From Verrucomicrobiota bacterium (lineage in GTDB: Bacteria; Verrucomicrobiota; Verrucomicrobiia; Limisphaerales; UBA11320), in NCBI GenBank assembly GCA_016199985.1, contig JACQFQ010000025.1:1-64000 (forward strand): a stretch of DNA of 64,000 bases, read 5' to 3'. The notes beneath the pieces were generated by a model that worked only from the letters and a program-made list of their open reading frames with translations, was not told the DNA's origin and ran no database searches. Each line of letters begins with the position of its first letter. The first letter of the stretch is position 1. Below, piece by piece: positions 29,100 to 38,394 of the stretch. A program made the translations under genes and the position numbers.

Positions 29100-30080
29100 T
29101 CAGGACGAGGGCTTGAACTCAGCGGACTCGAGGATCTCCGACGCAATGTTTTGGATGGTTTCGAGGGAGTTTCCCTCGAGGCGATTTCCCGCATAGATGA
29201 ATGTCATGCTCCCCGGCTTCGACGCGCGCTTGCGGCAGACGATCGCGATCGCTCCTCGCCGGGCGTTCTCACAAGGCTCCCGAAGGCGGTCGTATGGGCT
29301 GAACATTTTCACGGCCTCCTCGTAGCGCCTCCCCGGCTTGAGGAGAAGCCGCGCCACGCCAAAGTCGGCCGTGTCCAGCGCGCCGGGGAGGTTTGCCTGT
29401 TCGGCGACCGGAGGCATCGCCTCCCAGCTATTGAACACATGGGCGACCTGATGACGCTTGAGCATCGCGAAATAGTCCGGATGCAAGAAGCCCGGGTTCC
29501 GCAGCTCCACCCCAATTCTCCATCCAGCGGGAATCCGTTCGAGAAACCGATCCAGCGCCACGACGAAATCGCGTCCCCGTTCGAACTCCGTTTTGTGGAA
29601 TCGGGAGAACTCCATGATGAGCACTCCCACACGCGACCTCCAAGGCTCGCAGGGCTTGAGGAATCTATCGCGGAAAAGGTCCGCGTCCAGGAAGCCCGGA
29701 TTCAAGCGCCCGGCCCGCTGGCCAAAACGGGGCAAGTTGGGAAAGCGTTTGAGCGTGATCTCGTCGGTGACCTTGAGGGACACGAGGAAAGATTCGGGTG
29801 TTTCGCCGAACCATTCGTCGAGTTGTTTCAACGTCGGGTATTGATAGTAGGCGGCGTCGACGCTCACCGTAGGAAGGGTCTCGGCGTACTCAGCAAGGCA
29901 GGATCGCTTGAACCTGGTTTCTGAGACTTTGCCTCGGAAAACGTAACGAGACTCCTGGTAGAGCTTGCCCATCCACCCCATGTACCTCCATGAAGAGGCG
30001 CCGAACAGCGCCCCGCGCTCGGCCAGAGCTTTGGTAGAGCTTCGGAGCTGTTCCAGATCGAATGGGGCTTGCGACGCCAT
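29100..30080 (-). CDS. DUF72 family protein (TIM-barrel-like)
   Basis: 326 residues. Family motifs are GASSWRYMGW, YAETLPTVSVDAAYYQYPT, FLVSLKVTDEIT, GVLIMEFSRFH, RIGVELRNPGFL and MTFIYAGNRLEGN. The length matches the family, which is predicted to adopt a TIM barrel; its reaction is unknown. There is no signal peptide. It is convergent with the FmdB gene, with only 18 nt between the stops. Confidence 0.9.
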   Translation of the reverse strand: MASQAPFDLEQLRSSTKALAERGALFGASSWRYMGWMGKLYQESRYVFRGKVSETRFKRSCLAEYAETLPTVSVDAAYYQYPTLKQLDEWFGETPESFLVSLKVTDEITLKRFPNLPRFGQRAGRLNPGFLDADLFRDRFLKPCEPWRSRVGVLIMEFSRFHKTEFERGRDFVVALDRFLERIPAGWRIGVELRNPGFLHPDYFAMLKRHQVAHVFNSWEAMPPVAEQANLPGALDTADFGVARLLLKPGRRYEEAVKMFSPYDRLREPCENARRGAIAIVCRKRASKPGSMTFIYAGNRLEGNSLETIQNIASEILESAEFKPSS

Positions 30081-30178
30081 GCGTGGCAGGAACTCTGAAC
30101 CGCGATGGGCCGCTCGACAACTGGTTCCGAGCGCGAGACGGCCTCTTGGCGGCCATCGATGCCCTCCAAGGGAAGTCG

Positions 30179-30216
30179 TAAAAAAAAGAGCGCCGAGCCT
30201 TGAGGCCCGGCGCTTT
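30179..30216 (-). terminator. Rho-independent terminator for the gene at 30252
   Basis: On the - strand the stem AGCGCCG/CGGCGCT (30208-30214 with 30189-30195), extended by a partial inner pairing, is followed by a run of T (A8 on the + strand at 30180-30187). It lies 38 nt past the stop at 30252. Confidence 0.8.
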
Positions 30217-30251
30217 GTTACGTGTTAGAACTAACTAGAGAAGTATTCGAC

Positions 30252-32870
30252 CTACTGCAGCCGCAGGCGGTAGTAGCGGGCCTTAGCGCCCACAACCGGG
30301 ATGCTCATGCCATTGGCGGCGCCCTGAACCGTCTGCCACGCCGTCGGCGAAACGGCGAGGGAACTCTCGAGCACAAAGCCCGGAGTCTGCGCGGGCGTCC
30401 AGCTGACGATGGCATTCTTGCCGTCCGCCGAGAGCTTCACAGACAGCTTCGGCGCGACCTGCGTCACCTTGACCACGATGGACGCGTCCTTCGTCAACCC
30501 GTTGCTGTCCGTCGCGGTTGCCTTGATGGTGTGGTCGCCGAGCGCCGTGGCGCCTGTCGTCACCCACTGACCGCTGTGAGGCGCCGTTGTGTCGACCCCT
30601 AGGCTGGTCGCGCCCTCGAAGAACTCAACCTTCGTGATGGTCGCCCCACCCTGGCCTGTCGCCGTTGCGTTGATGGCGACAGTGCCGCCTTGCCCGACGG
30701 TGGAATTGTTCGCCGGAGCGTCAATCGTGATTGTGGGCGGAACTTTGACGGCCGCGTTTGTCTGCAGCAGCGATGTCACCGCCCCATCCAATTGCATGCC
30801 GAACACGATGTCGCTGCTCGTCGCGCTGGTTTGATGCACCTCGACGGCCAGCAAATTGGTGCCCTGCACCAAGTTTGTCAGAGCGCCGGAGACCAACTTC
30901 TGGTTGGCGATCAGTGTCGCGTTGTCCACGCTGGTCGCCAGGGTGCTGTAGAGCGGCGTGCCGGAGAGGTTGTACCGGAAGATGATGTTCCCGTTCAGCC
31001 AAACCACCATGCCGTCATCTACGATGTGGCTGAGCGCAAATGCCAAGCCATTGGTCGGGCCCCCGTAGACGAAGCTTGTTCGGAAGTAGTAGGTGAAGGT
31101 GAAGTTGCCGTTCGGAGTAAGATCCAGGGCAGTGTTCTTGGTCGCGGGAAGATCGGCGTCCTCGACATAGAAGAGCGCGTCACCCGATGACCAGCCAGCG
31201 ATCTCCTTGTAATCGCTCCGCATCCAGTTCGTGCCCACCGGCGGGTTCGTTCCGTTCTGGTAGAATCGCCAGGTGCTCTCCATCGGAATCACGGTGAAGT
31301 TCCCGCCGACCACCGCCATCACCGCGCTGTTGAGCTTGTTGGGAGTGCCGGCGTTGTCTGTCAGGTTCGCGGTCACAACGGTCCAACGTTCTGCCAGAGT
31401 CGGAGGATTGGCTGTCGTCAGCAGGATCGTGTCCTTGTCGAGGGCCACGGCTGTCAACACCGGGATCTTGACGCCGAGGTGATTCGTAATCGTGTAATTC
31501 GCAACATTCGTCGCAACCGATAGCTTCATTCCTTCAGAGAAGTTCACCACGATGGCGTCCGCGTCGGGGTCATAATTTGCCGAGAGGAGCGTCGGCGCAT
31601 TGGTGTCGGGAGAAACCTTGAGCAACGCATTGCTGCTGGAGAGGGTCGAGGTCGGGGTTCCGCCGGTCACTTTGCAGAAGACCTTCGCGTTGTTGTGGCT
31701 CAGAAGAACATCCAAGTTGAGAATCCGGTTCGTCTCCCCCGCAATGGCGTTGGTCACGCCCGCGGCTGAAATCAGTTGCCACTGGTACTTGTAGGGCGCT
31801 TTGCCATCAGGCTTGACCTCGAACTGGGAGACGGTTCCCTCAACCGCGTTCGTCGCGTCCTTGGGATGCTGGAAGATGGTCAACGGTCCTGCAATGTGGT
31901 TGCTAAATCGTTGATTCAGTTCCAACCCCCAGCCCACCGTGGTATCGCTGACCGAATCGTTATGCACTTCGACCGCAAGATAATTCACGCCTGGCACGAC
32001 CTGCGCGTTGATCGGCAGCGTGATGTAGGCGCTGCTGGGAGTCCAGCCCAAGGACCCGGCCTTGTTCGCGATAGTATTGTAAGTAGGGACCTGCACAGTG
32101 GAGGCAATGTTGGTCCGGAACACTTCCTTGCCGTTCAAGTAGAAGACCGCGCCGTCCGCGATGATATAGCGCATCTGGAAAACGCTGTTGAACAGACTGC
32201 CCTGGACCTGGAATGTGGTCCGATAATAACTGGTCTTGGAAGGTTGTTCGATATCTCCGGGGAGATAGCAGCAGAGGGTGGTGTTTCCACCATTGGGAGG
32301 CGTGCCTCCCGCGCCCAAATAAAAGACCGAGGACCCAAGCCCCCACCAGCTGCTGTCGTACGCCGGAGCCACCCACAGCCGGTCGAACATCTTCTGGTTA
32401 TCGTAGTAGTAGCCGCTGTCCAGGTAGTCGTAGCTCTGGTCTTTCGTAATGATGCTGTCGACCAAGGTCAACATGAGGTTGTTGGTCGGAGTGACGTTGC
32501 CGTTGGTGTCCGAGATCCGAAACGCAGTGAGAACCCAATCCTTGGTGATGTCGACGTTGTTATCGAGCGTCAGCAGGATGTTTTGGGTCGTCTTAACCCC
32601 CGGCTGATAGTCGACGTCGAGCACATTCGCGGTCAGTCCTCCGGTGACGCTCTTCAGACGGTAGTTGGTGACGGTGAACACGCTGTTGCTGTCCATCTTC
32701 TCTGAAAAGCTGACCCATACGAGATAGGGAGAACTGATATCGTTGGTCCCGTAGTAGACGGCAGAAACGAGTGTGGGGGGAGTGGTGTCCGGATCGGCGG
32801 CCTTCAGAGGCTCGGCCCATCGCGTCAACGCGAACGCCACAACAAGGGATGCAAGGAGGAAACGGCGCAT
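30252..32870 (-). CDS. Secreted multidomain adhesin-like protein with duplicated lectin-like domain
   Basis: 872 residues. Sec signal peptide (MRRFLLASLVVAFALTRWA...KAAD). Then an SbsA-type Ig-like domain (~28-135, TPPTLVSAVYYGTN, VSFSEKMD) and a galactose-binding-like domain (~190-320, SYYRTTFQVQGS, GAVFYLNGKEVFRTN, NYLAVEVHN). An Ig-like domain and a second SbsA-type domain (~425-540) follow. A second copy of the lectin-like domain is at ~590-720 (YYFRTSFVYGG, GMVVWLNGNIIFRYN, NLLAVEVHQ), then an Ig-like domain and a C-terminal FYR-type module ending YYRLRLQ. No catalytic motif was recognised. It may bind polysaccharide or act as a structural adhesin (inference). Confidence 0.85.
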   Translation of the reverse strand: MRRFLLASLVVAFALTRWAEPLKAADPDTTPPTLVSAVYYGTNDISSPYLVWVSFSEKMDSNSVFTVTNYRLKSVTGGLTANVLDVDYQPGVKTTQNILLTLDNNVDITKDWVLTAFRISDTNGNVTPTNNLMLTLVDSIITKDQSYDYLDSGYYYDNQKMFDRLWVAPAYDSSWWGLGSSVFYLGAGGTPPNGGNTTLCCYLPGDIEQPSKTSYYRTTFQVQGSLFNSVFQMRYIIADGAVFYLNGKEVFRTNIASTVQVPTYNTIANKAGSLGWTPSSAYITLPINAQVVPGVNYLAVEVHNDSVSDTTVGWGLELNQRFSNHIAGPLTIFQHPKDATNAVEGTVSQFEVKPDGKAPYKYQWQLISAAGVTNAIAGETNRILNLDVLLSHNNAKVFCKVTGGTPTSTLSSSNALLKVSPDTNAPTLLSANYDPDADAIVVNFSEGMKLSVATNVANYTITNHLGVKIPVLTAVALDKDTILLTTANPPTLAERWTVVTANLTDNAGTPNKLNSAVMAVVGGNFTVIPMESTWRFYQNGTNPPVGTNWMRSDYKEIAGWSSGDALFYVEDADLPATKNTALDLTPNGNFTFTYYFRTSFVYGGPTNGLAFALSHIVDDGMVVWLNGNIIFRYNLSGTPLYSTLATSVDNATLIANQKLVSGALTNLVQGTNLLAVEVHQTSATSSDIVFGMQLDGAVTSLLQTNAAVKVPPTITIDAPANNSTVGQGGTVAINATATGQGGATITKVEFFEGATSLGVDTTAPHSGQWVTTGATALGDHTIKATATDSNGLTKDASIVVKVTQVAPKLSVKLSADGKNAIVSWTPAQTPGFVLESSLAVSPTAWQTVQGAANGMSIPVVGAKARYYRLRLQ

Positions 32871-32902
32871 AGGCTTCTACTTCTCTTCTAATTTAGTACG
32901 AT

Positions 32903-32912
32903 AACACGTGTT
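32903..32912. repeat. 10-bp palindrome upstream of the secreted-protein gene
   Basis: AACACGTGTT is symmetric and lies ~33-42 nt upstream of the start codon at 32870, where it could act as an operator for the - strand gene. Position and symmetry are the only evidence. Confidence 0.3.
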
Positions 32913-33243
32913 TAATACATGCGCTCCCGAAAAAAACGGCTCTGGAAACACCCGCCGCTAACCCATCGGCAACGGTGAAGAGTATTCACGCGCGCTCTTT
33001 CGGGAATGCATGTAAGAAAAGAGCACGGCTTTGGACATTTGGCAACAGCGAAAACGGGTAAAGACGGCACAGGACAACAGTTTTGGTGGCTCAGACTGCC
33101 TCGTTATAGGGCAGCTGTTCCCCGACGCCTCCGGAGGATCCATCGCTCCTCGCGTCTCCCGTTGCAAATCAGGGAATTCATCCCCTCTGGGACAACAACA
33201 TCCATGCGCTCGCGTGGCCGCGCCCAAACCTCAGGCGCCGCGA

Positions 33244-33275
33244 GAGTGTCCCGCCGCAAAGTCGGAGTGTCCCGC
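33244..33275 (+). repeat. Two 11-bp direct repeats spaced 21 bp
   Basis: GAGTGTCCCGC occurs at 33244-33254 and again at 33265-33275, start to start 21 bp, about two helical turns. This is the spacing expected for a protein bound on one DNA face. The repeats lie ~150 nt upstream of the SDR gene. Confidence 0.35.
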
Positions 33276-33425
33276 AGTGGTTTTCGGTCTGGTATGCCAG
33301 GGTCTCACCCGCCCGGGCGTATGACTACCCGGTTCGAACTGCAACCGACGCGCCCGATCCGCGATGGACCGCGCCCAGTTTTCCCTTCCAGGGTTCCCTA
33401 GACTCGCTCAACATCGCCGGACGCA

Positions 33426-34235
33426 ATGAGCAGACTCTTTGATCTTTCGAACGAGGTCGCGGTGGTCCTGGGCGCCACGGGGGCTCTGGGCGGGGCCATG
33501 GCCGAGGGGCTCGCCGCGGCAGGCGCGGCGGTGGCCGTGCTAGGACGCAATGTGGCGCGAGGGGAAGCGCGGGTGGCGGCCATCCGCAAGGCGGGGGGGC
33601 GCGCGGAGTTCTTCGGGGCCGACGCGATCGACCGCGCCAGCCTGGCGGACGCCCATTCGCGCATCCGCGATCAACTTGGCCCGCCAACAGTCCTGGTCAA
33701 CGCCGCCGGCGGCAACGATGCGCGCGTGACCGTGACAGCCGATCGATCCTTCGAGAGCATTGCCGTGACCGATTGGCAGGCGAACTTCGACCTCAATCTC
33801 GTGGGGGGCGCTCTGCTGCCCTGCCAGGAGTTCGGACCCGCGATGGTCGCGCGTGGGAAGGGAAGCGTTATCAACATCGCGAGCGTTTCAGCTCACTTGC
33901 CGCTCTCCCGCGTGGTCAGCTACTCCGCCGCGAAGGCCGCCGTGATGAGCCTGACGCGATTCCTCGCCCGCGAGTGGGCAATCCACGGAGTTCGGGTCAA
34001 CTCCATCACGCCAGGCTTCTTCCCCGCGGAGCAGAATCGTGGTCTGCTGTTCAACGAGGACGGGAGCCCCAGCGCGCGCACCCAGCAGATCTGGAATCAC
34101 ACGCCCATGCGCCGGTTCGGCACGTCGGATGAGCTTGTCGGCGCCGCGGTGTTTCTCGCCGCGAGCAAGGCGAGCAGCTTTGTCACCGGCTCCGACATCG
34201 TCGTGGATGGTGGGTTCTTGTCGCAAACCATCTAA
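33426..34235 (+). CDS. SDR family oxidoreductase
   Basis: 269 residues. Rossmann start VAVVLGATGALGGAMAEGLA (a TGxxxGxG-like motif) and the coenzyme-pocket strand LVNAAGGN. The active site is INIASVSA with YSAAK (Tyr and Lys in YxxxK). GVRVNSITPGFFPAEQNR and VVDGGFLSQTI close the domain. The sugar-acid oxidoreductases of the D-mannonate/fructuronate type share the TPMRRFG stretch and are the closest match I recall. The LarA-family gene starts 25 nt after its stop, so both probably work on a hydroxy acid or sugar acid. Confidence 0.88.
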   Translation: MSRLFDLSNEVAVVLGATGALGGAMAEGLAAAGAAVAVLGRNVARGEARVAAIRKAGGRAEFFGADAIDRASLADAHSRIRDQLGPPTVLVNAAGGNDARVTVTADRSFESIAVTDWQANFDLNLVGGALLPCQEFGPAMVARGKGSVINIASVSAHLPLSRVVSYSAAKAAVMSLTRFLAREWAIHGVRVNSITPGFFPAEQNRGLLFNEDGSPSARTQQIWNHTPMRRFGTSDELVGAAVFLAASKASSFVTGSDIVVDGGFLSQTI

Positions 34236-34260
34236 CCCAGGAAGCATCCCGGTTTCTCTC

Positions 34261-35556
34261 ATGCCATCGCAACCTTCCCCCGCCGCCCGGGCTCTGGCCA
34301 CCCAGGGCGAGTTGACGCAGTCCGAGGTGGATCGCGTCGTGGAGGAGACCTGCCCCCGGGATCGATATCAGGGACGGAAGGTGCTCCTGATCGTTCCAGA
34401 CGGCACGCGCACCGCGCCTGTCGGGCTCCTGTTCAAATCAGTGTTTTCACGTCTCTCGGGCGCGACCGCCGCGCTGGACATCATCATCGCCCTCGGGACC
34501 CATCCACCGATGACCGAGGCCGCCATCTGCGATCGGCTGGAGATCAGCGCGGACCAACGCGCCTCCACGTACAAGAGCGTCCGGTTCTTCAACCACGAGT
34601 GGGACAATCCTGCGGCGCTTCAGGTCGTCGGTCAGTTCTCCGCCGCCGAAATGCGCGAGCTCTCCGGCGACCGGTTCTCCATGGACGTTCCCGTGGAAAT
34701 CAATCGTCGGGTCTTCGATTACGACGAGCTGATCATCATTGGTCCGGTGTTCCCGCACGAGGTCGTCGGCTTCTCGGGCGGCAACAAGTATCTGTTCCCG
34801 GGGATCGGCGGCCCAAGGATCCTGGATGTGTTTCACTGGCTGGCGGGCTTGATCACAAACCCGCGGATCATCGGCAACAAATGGACCCCTGTGAGGAAAG
34901 TGGTGGACCGCGCAGGAGCGATGGTGCCGATCTCCAAGCGCTGTCTCGCGATGGTGGTCACGCCCGACAAACGGCTCGTCGGGCTTTTCGGGGGCACGCC
35001 GGAAACCGCCTGGGACGCCGCCAGCGACCTATCCGATCAAACCCATATTCTCTACAAGCCGCATGCTTTCCATACCGTGCTGTCGGTGCTGCCGCCCATG
35101 TACGGGGATGTTTGGGTGGGAGGGAAGGGCATGTATAAACTGGAGCCTGTGGTCGCCGACGGCGGAGAAGTCATCCTGTACGCGCCCCACATTCGCGACA
35201 TCTCGCGCACTCACGGCGAGAAGATCCGCCGACTCGGGTATCACTGCCGGGATTACTTCGTCGCTCAATGGGATCGATTCAAGAACGAACAGTGGGGAGT
35301 GATCGCGCACTGCACCCACGTACGGGGATTGGGGACATACGAAAACGGCGTCGAAAAGTGTCGAATCCGGGTGACCCTCGCCACCGGGATCCCCGAGAGC
35401 GTCTGCCGCGAGATCAACCTGGGATTTCGAGACCCTGCCACCGTGCGCTCGGAGGATTTCGCCGGGCGCGAGTCAGAAGGAGTTCTTCTCGTGCCTAGGG
35501 CGGGCGAGATGCTGTACAGGCTGAAGAATCCCCCCGAATGGGCCAGAATCGAGTAG
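34261..35556 (+). CDS. larA-like: LarA-family (nickel-pincer) racemase/epimerase
   Basis: 431 residues from the ATG at 34261, the usual length. By alignment of spacing with Lactobacillus lactate racemase, the cofactor and catalytic residues are all present. His81 is in ALGTHPPMTE. His166 and Lys176 are in FPHEVVGFSGGNKYLFPG, 10 residues apart as in LarA, where the Lys binds the pyridinium thiocarboxylate. His192 is in VFHWLAG, 16 residues after the Lys. The conserved proline-glycine after the Lys is also present. Homologues of this family racemise or epimerise different 2-hydroxy acids. The SDR neighbour suggests a sugar acid rather than lactate. No cofactor-synthesis genes (larB, larC, larE) are in the window. 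Confidence 0.85.
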   Translation: MPSQPSPAARALATQGELTQSEVDRVVEETCPRDRYQGRKVLLIVPDGTRTAPVGLLFKSVFSRLSGATAALDIIIALGTHPPMTEAAICDRLEISADQRASTYKSVRFFNHEWDNPAALQVVGQFSAAEMRELSGDRFSMDVPVEINRRVFDYDELIIIGPVFPHEVVGFSGGNKYLFPGIGGPRILDVFHWLAGLITNPRIIGNKWTPVRKVVDRAGAMVPISKRCLAMVVTPDKRLVGLFGGTPETAWDAASDLSDQTHILYKPHAFHTVLSVLPPMYGDVWVGGKGMYKLEPVVADGGEVILYAPHIRDISRTHGEKIRRLGYHCRDYFVAQWDRFKNEQWGVIAHCTHVRGLGTYENGVEKCRIRVTLATGIPESVCREINLGFRDPATVRSEDFAGRESEGVLLVPRAGEMLYRLKNPPEWARIE

Positions 35557-35674
35557 CGCCCAAGCCCCATCCATGGGACCCCCACACCGCGAGTCGCTTC
35601 AAGATTCGCATTCCGCCTGACGATGAATTAAGGATAGGAACGGCGCAGGCGCGGTGCGCGCCCTAAACGCGCCC

Positions 35675-35694
35675 CCGGCAAATGTGATTGCCGG
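35675..35694 (+). promoter_or_regulatory. Hairpin just upstream of the protease gene
   Basis: CCGGCAA and TTGCCGG form a 7-bp stem with loop ATGTGA, ending 17 nt before the ATG at 35712. No T-tract follows, so it is a poor terminator for the LarA gene. It could affect ribosome access to the protease start. Confidence 0.3.
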
Positions 35695-35711
35695 CGGTTT
35701 GGTCAAGTCGG

Positions 35712-38384
35712 ATGAACAAGTTGTGCCTTATTGCGGTGATCGTTGGCGTGGCTAGCGCGTGCCAGGCTGGGATGATTTCCCACATTGGCTCCTCATCTAC
35801 CGTTTACGAGTTTCGTCAGCCCGAACCGCAGCAATACCTCGCCCGCTTCGGTCTTGGGGAGAACCTCCCCACCAATGAGAATGCGGAATGGATCCACGTT
35901 CACCCCGCGGGCCGTCCGGACCAATCGTTGGACCTCGGACGCCGCCTGTTGCTCACACCGGCTGAGGGGAAATCCGTGCAGGATCTGGTCCGCGGCAGGC
36001 CGCTGGGAAAGCCCTGGGAGATCCTGCCAGGAACCTGGGTGACGGAAGCCCCGGATGCCTGGATCGCAGCCGAGGAGGCAATCGACCTGTGCCGAAGCCC
36101 CGACGTTGTAGCCTGCCATCCAGCGATGCGATTCCCTCTGGCTCCGCGAGGGCTGTACGCGCCGGCGCCAAACGATCCCTATTTCACAAAGCAGTGGCAT
36201 CTCGAGAACCGAGCGGCGGCGGGGGATCGAGCCGGGGCGGATGTCAACGCGAGGGAGGCATGGAGCAAAACGCGAGGCGAGGGAGTGCTCGCCGCGATCG
36301 TGGACGACGGCGTGGAGCTGACGCATCCCGATCTGTCGAGCCGCTTCGAAGGGGGCCCTCACTTCAACTTCGGCGACCAAACGCCGAATGGCGGGCCCAG
36401 CACCCCGACAGCCTCCCATTCGACCGCGGTGGCCGGAATCCTGGGAGCGACCGCGGGCAATCATCGCGGCGTTTCGGGCGTCGCGCCAGGGGTGAAGATG
36501 ACGAGCTGGGTGATTTTCCAAGGGAGTCTCCTGGGGCCGGACACGGTGGGGATGAAGAGCATGTTCGAATCGAAGTCGAACTCCGTGCCGCTTCAGAACC
36601 ACAGCTGGGGCGCCGGCGGCACAGAGCTTTATCCCCTGCCCCCCCTCGAGAACGCCGGCATCAGCAACGCCGTCACCGCGGGGCGGAGCGGGAAGGGCGT
36701 GGTCATGGTGCGGGCGGCGAGCAATTGGCGATCGCTCCTGGGCGACGCGAACGCGGACGGCTACGCGTCGGATCCCCGCGTCATCACCGTGGCCGCAGCC
36801 AGGAGCGACGGCCGTGTGGCCCGCTACAGCAATCCCGGCTCGTGCCTGCTGGTCGCCGGACTGGGCGGAGAAACCGACGCGGCCAGCGGAGGCACGGACC
36901 TCAACTTCCCCACCATCACAACGACGGATCTGACAGGCCTATCCGGAAAGAACCAGATTTTCGCGCAGGACGACGCCGCCGATTACCGGTATGACGCCAC
37001 GGGATTCAGCGGCACCTCCGCGGCCACTCCGATGGTCTCTGGCGTCGTCGCGCTGATGCTGTCCGTCAACCCCGCCCTCAGCTATCGCGACGTCCAGCAA
37101 ATCCTCGCGCTGTCGAGCCGCCACATTGACCTCGATGATCCCTGGGTGCAGACCAACGGCGCCGGTTTGCGCGTGAGCTACAACCTCGGGTTCGGCGTTC
37201 CCGACGCCGGCGTGGCGGTGCGGAGAGCGCAGACCTGGCCTTTGAAAGCGCCGCTCCGAAGGCTCGAAGCGAGCTTCCCGACAGATGCCGGCCTGCCGGT
37301 GGTGGACGATGGCCTGCGTGTCGAGGTGGTGGGCGACGGCATTCCGCCGGCGCTCAGTTCCATCCCTGTGTCCGCGGGGACGGGCCCACAACCCGAGCAG
37401 GCGATCGGGCCGTTTCCCGTCGCGAATGTGGGCGCGGCTTCCGGTGAATCGCTGGGGAACCTGGCCGGCAAGGCCGCGCTGATTCTCCGGGGAGGCAACA
37501 ACTTCGCCGACAAGATCAACAAGGCGGCGCTCGCAAACGCCTCGGTCGCGATCGTCTATAACAACTCGGGTTTCACGGATCGCATGGTGATGCAAAACAC
37601 GGACTTCTCGAAAATCCCCGGGCTGTTCATGAGCAAGTCCGCCGGGGACCAGTTGGCGCAGCTGCTCGCCACCAACTCCTCGGCGCGAATCCGGGTGAAC
37701 CCGATCAAGACCGCGACCACGCTCAAGGTCACCAACACATGGATCTGCGAACATGTGGGCGCAAGGATCAAGAGCGACCACACGCGCCGGGGGGACCTGC
37801 GGATCACGCTTGTCTCGCCCTCCGGAACGCGCAGCGTCCTGCAATCGATCAACCAGGAATCGCATGTGTTCCCGGCGACGGGGTGGACGTACTACTCCAC
37901 GCACTGTTTTTTCGAGCCCAGCTTCGGGACATGGCGCCTGGAGGTCATCGACGAGGAGCCGGGCAATTCGGGCGCTCTTCTCAAGGCCGACCTGATCATC
38001 CATGGGATTCCAATCGTCGACACGGATTGCGACGGCCTGGAGGACGCCTGGGAACTGGCTCGCTTCGGCGATCTCACGCACGGGCCCGCCGAGGATCCAG
38101 ACCGCGACGGAATGTCCAACGCCATGGAGCAAGCGGTGGGCGGCAATCCGCTTGGGGAGGACGCGCCCTTCTTGGTGGATCTGTCCCCCTGGAATCGCTT
38201 TGTCGTGCGCCTGAGCTGGCCCGGAACTCTGGGCGCGGTCTATCAGGTGCTCTCGGCCTCCGATCCCGCGGGTCCCTACCTGCCGGCTGGGGTTGTCTCC
38301 GGCGACTTTCCCACCACGGAATGGTTCACGCCGCAGGACGCGGCGAGGTCGCGCCTGTTCCAAGTGCGCCGCCTTTCGCAGTAG
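35712..38384 (+). CDS. Secreted subtilisin-like (S8, kexin-type) protease with P-domain
   Basis: 890 residues from the ATG at 35712, chosen for the signal peptide MNKLCLIAVIVGVASACQAG; an ATG at 35688 adds 8 residues. A prodomain-like region is followed by the S8 catalytic domain, with AAIVDDGVELTHPDL (Asp198), SHSTAVAGILG (His236), oxyanion Asn296 in NHSWGAG and GFSGTSAATPMVSG (Ser436). The AIVDDGVE form and the later P-domain (TRRGDLRITLVSPSG, ~640-760) match proprotein convertases. A PA-like domain (NFADKINKAALANASVAIVYNN) lies between. A Ca-binding TSP3-like stretch (DTDCDGLED) and a FYR-type module ending LFQVRRLSQ finish the protein. It is probably exported and cell-surface active. Confidence 0.93.
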   Translation: MNKLCLIAVIVGVASACQAGMISHIGSSSTVYEFRQPEPQQYLARFGLGENLPTNENAEWIHVHPAGRPDQSLDLGRRLLLTPAEGKSVQDLVRGRPLGKPWEILPGTWVTEAPDAWIAAEEAIDLCRSPDVVACHPAMRFPLAPRGLYAPAPNDPYFTKQWHLENRAAAGDRAGADVNAREAWSKTRGEGVLAAIVDDGVELTHPDLSSRFEGGPHFNFGDQTPNGGPSTPTASHSTAVAGILGATAGNHRGVSGVAPGVKMTSWVIFQGSLLGPDTVGMKSMFESKSNSVPLQNHSWGAGGTELYPLPPLENAGISNAVTAGRSGKGVVMVRAASNWRSLLGDANADGYASDPRVITVAAARSDGRVARYSNPGSCLLVAGLGGETDAASGGTDLNFPTITTTDLTGLSGKNQIFAQDDAADYRYDATGFSGTSAATPMVSGVVALMLSVNPALSYRDVQQILALSSRHIDLDDPWVQTNGAGLRVSYNLGFGVPDAGVAVRRAQTWPLKAPLRRLEASFPTDAGLPVVDDGLRVEVVGDGIPPALSSIPVSAGTGPQPEQAIGPFPVANVGAASGESLGNLAGKAALILRGGNNFADKINKAALANASVAIVYNNSGFTDRMVMQNTDFSKIPGLFMSKSAGDQLAQLLATNSSARIRVNPIKTATTLKVTNTWICEHVGARIKSDHTRRGDLRITLVSPSGTRSVLQSINQESHVFPATGWTYYSTHCFFEPSFGTWRLEVIDEEPGNSGALLKADLIIHGIPIVDTDCDGLEDAWELARFGDLTHGPAEDPDRDGMSNAMEQAVGGNPLGEDAPFLVDLSPWNRFVVRLSWPGTLGAVYQVLSASDPAGPYLPAGVVSGDFPTTEWFTPQDAARSRLFQVRRLSQ

Positions 38385-38394
38385 CGGCCAATGT

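Larger units (their letters stand above)
32871..33425. other. Divergent intergenic region
   Basis: 555 nt between two divergent genes, containing the palindrome at 32903-32912 and two direct repeats at 33244-33275. A short inverted pair GTGAA/TTCAC flanks 32980-32984. No coding gene is supported; a + frame at 33006-33401 has no domain or ribosome site. Confidence 0.5.
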
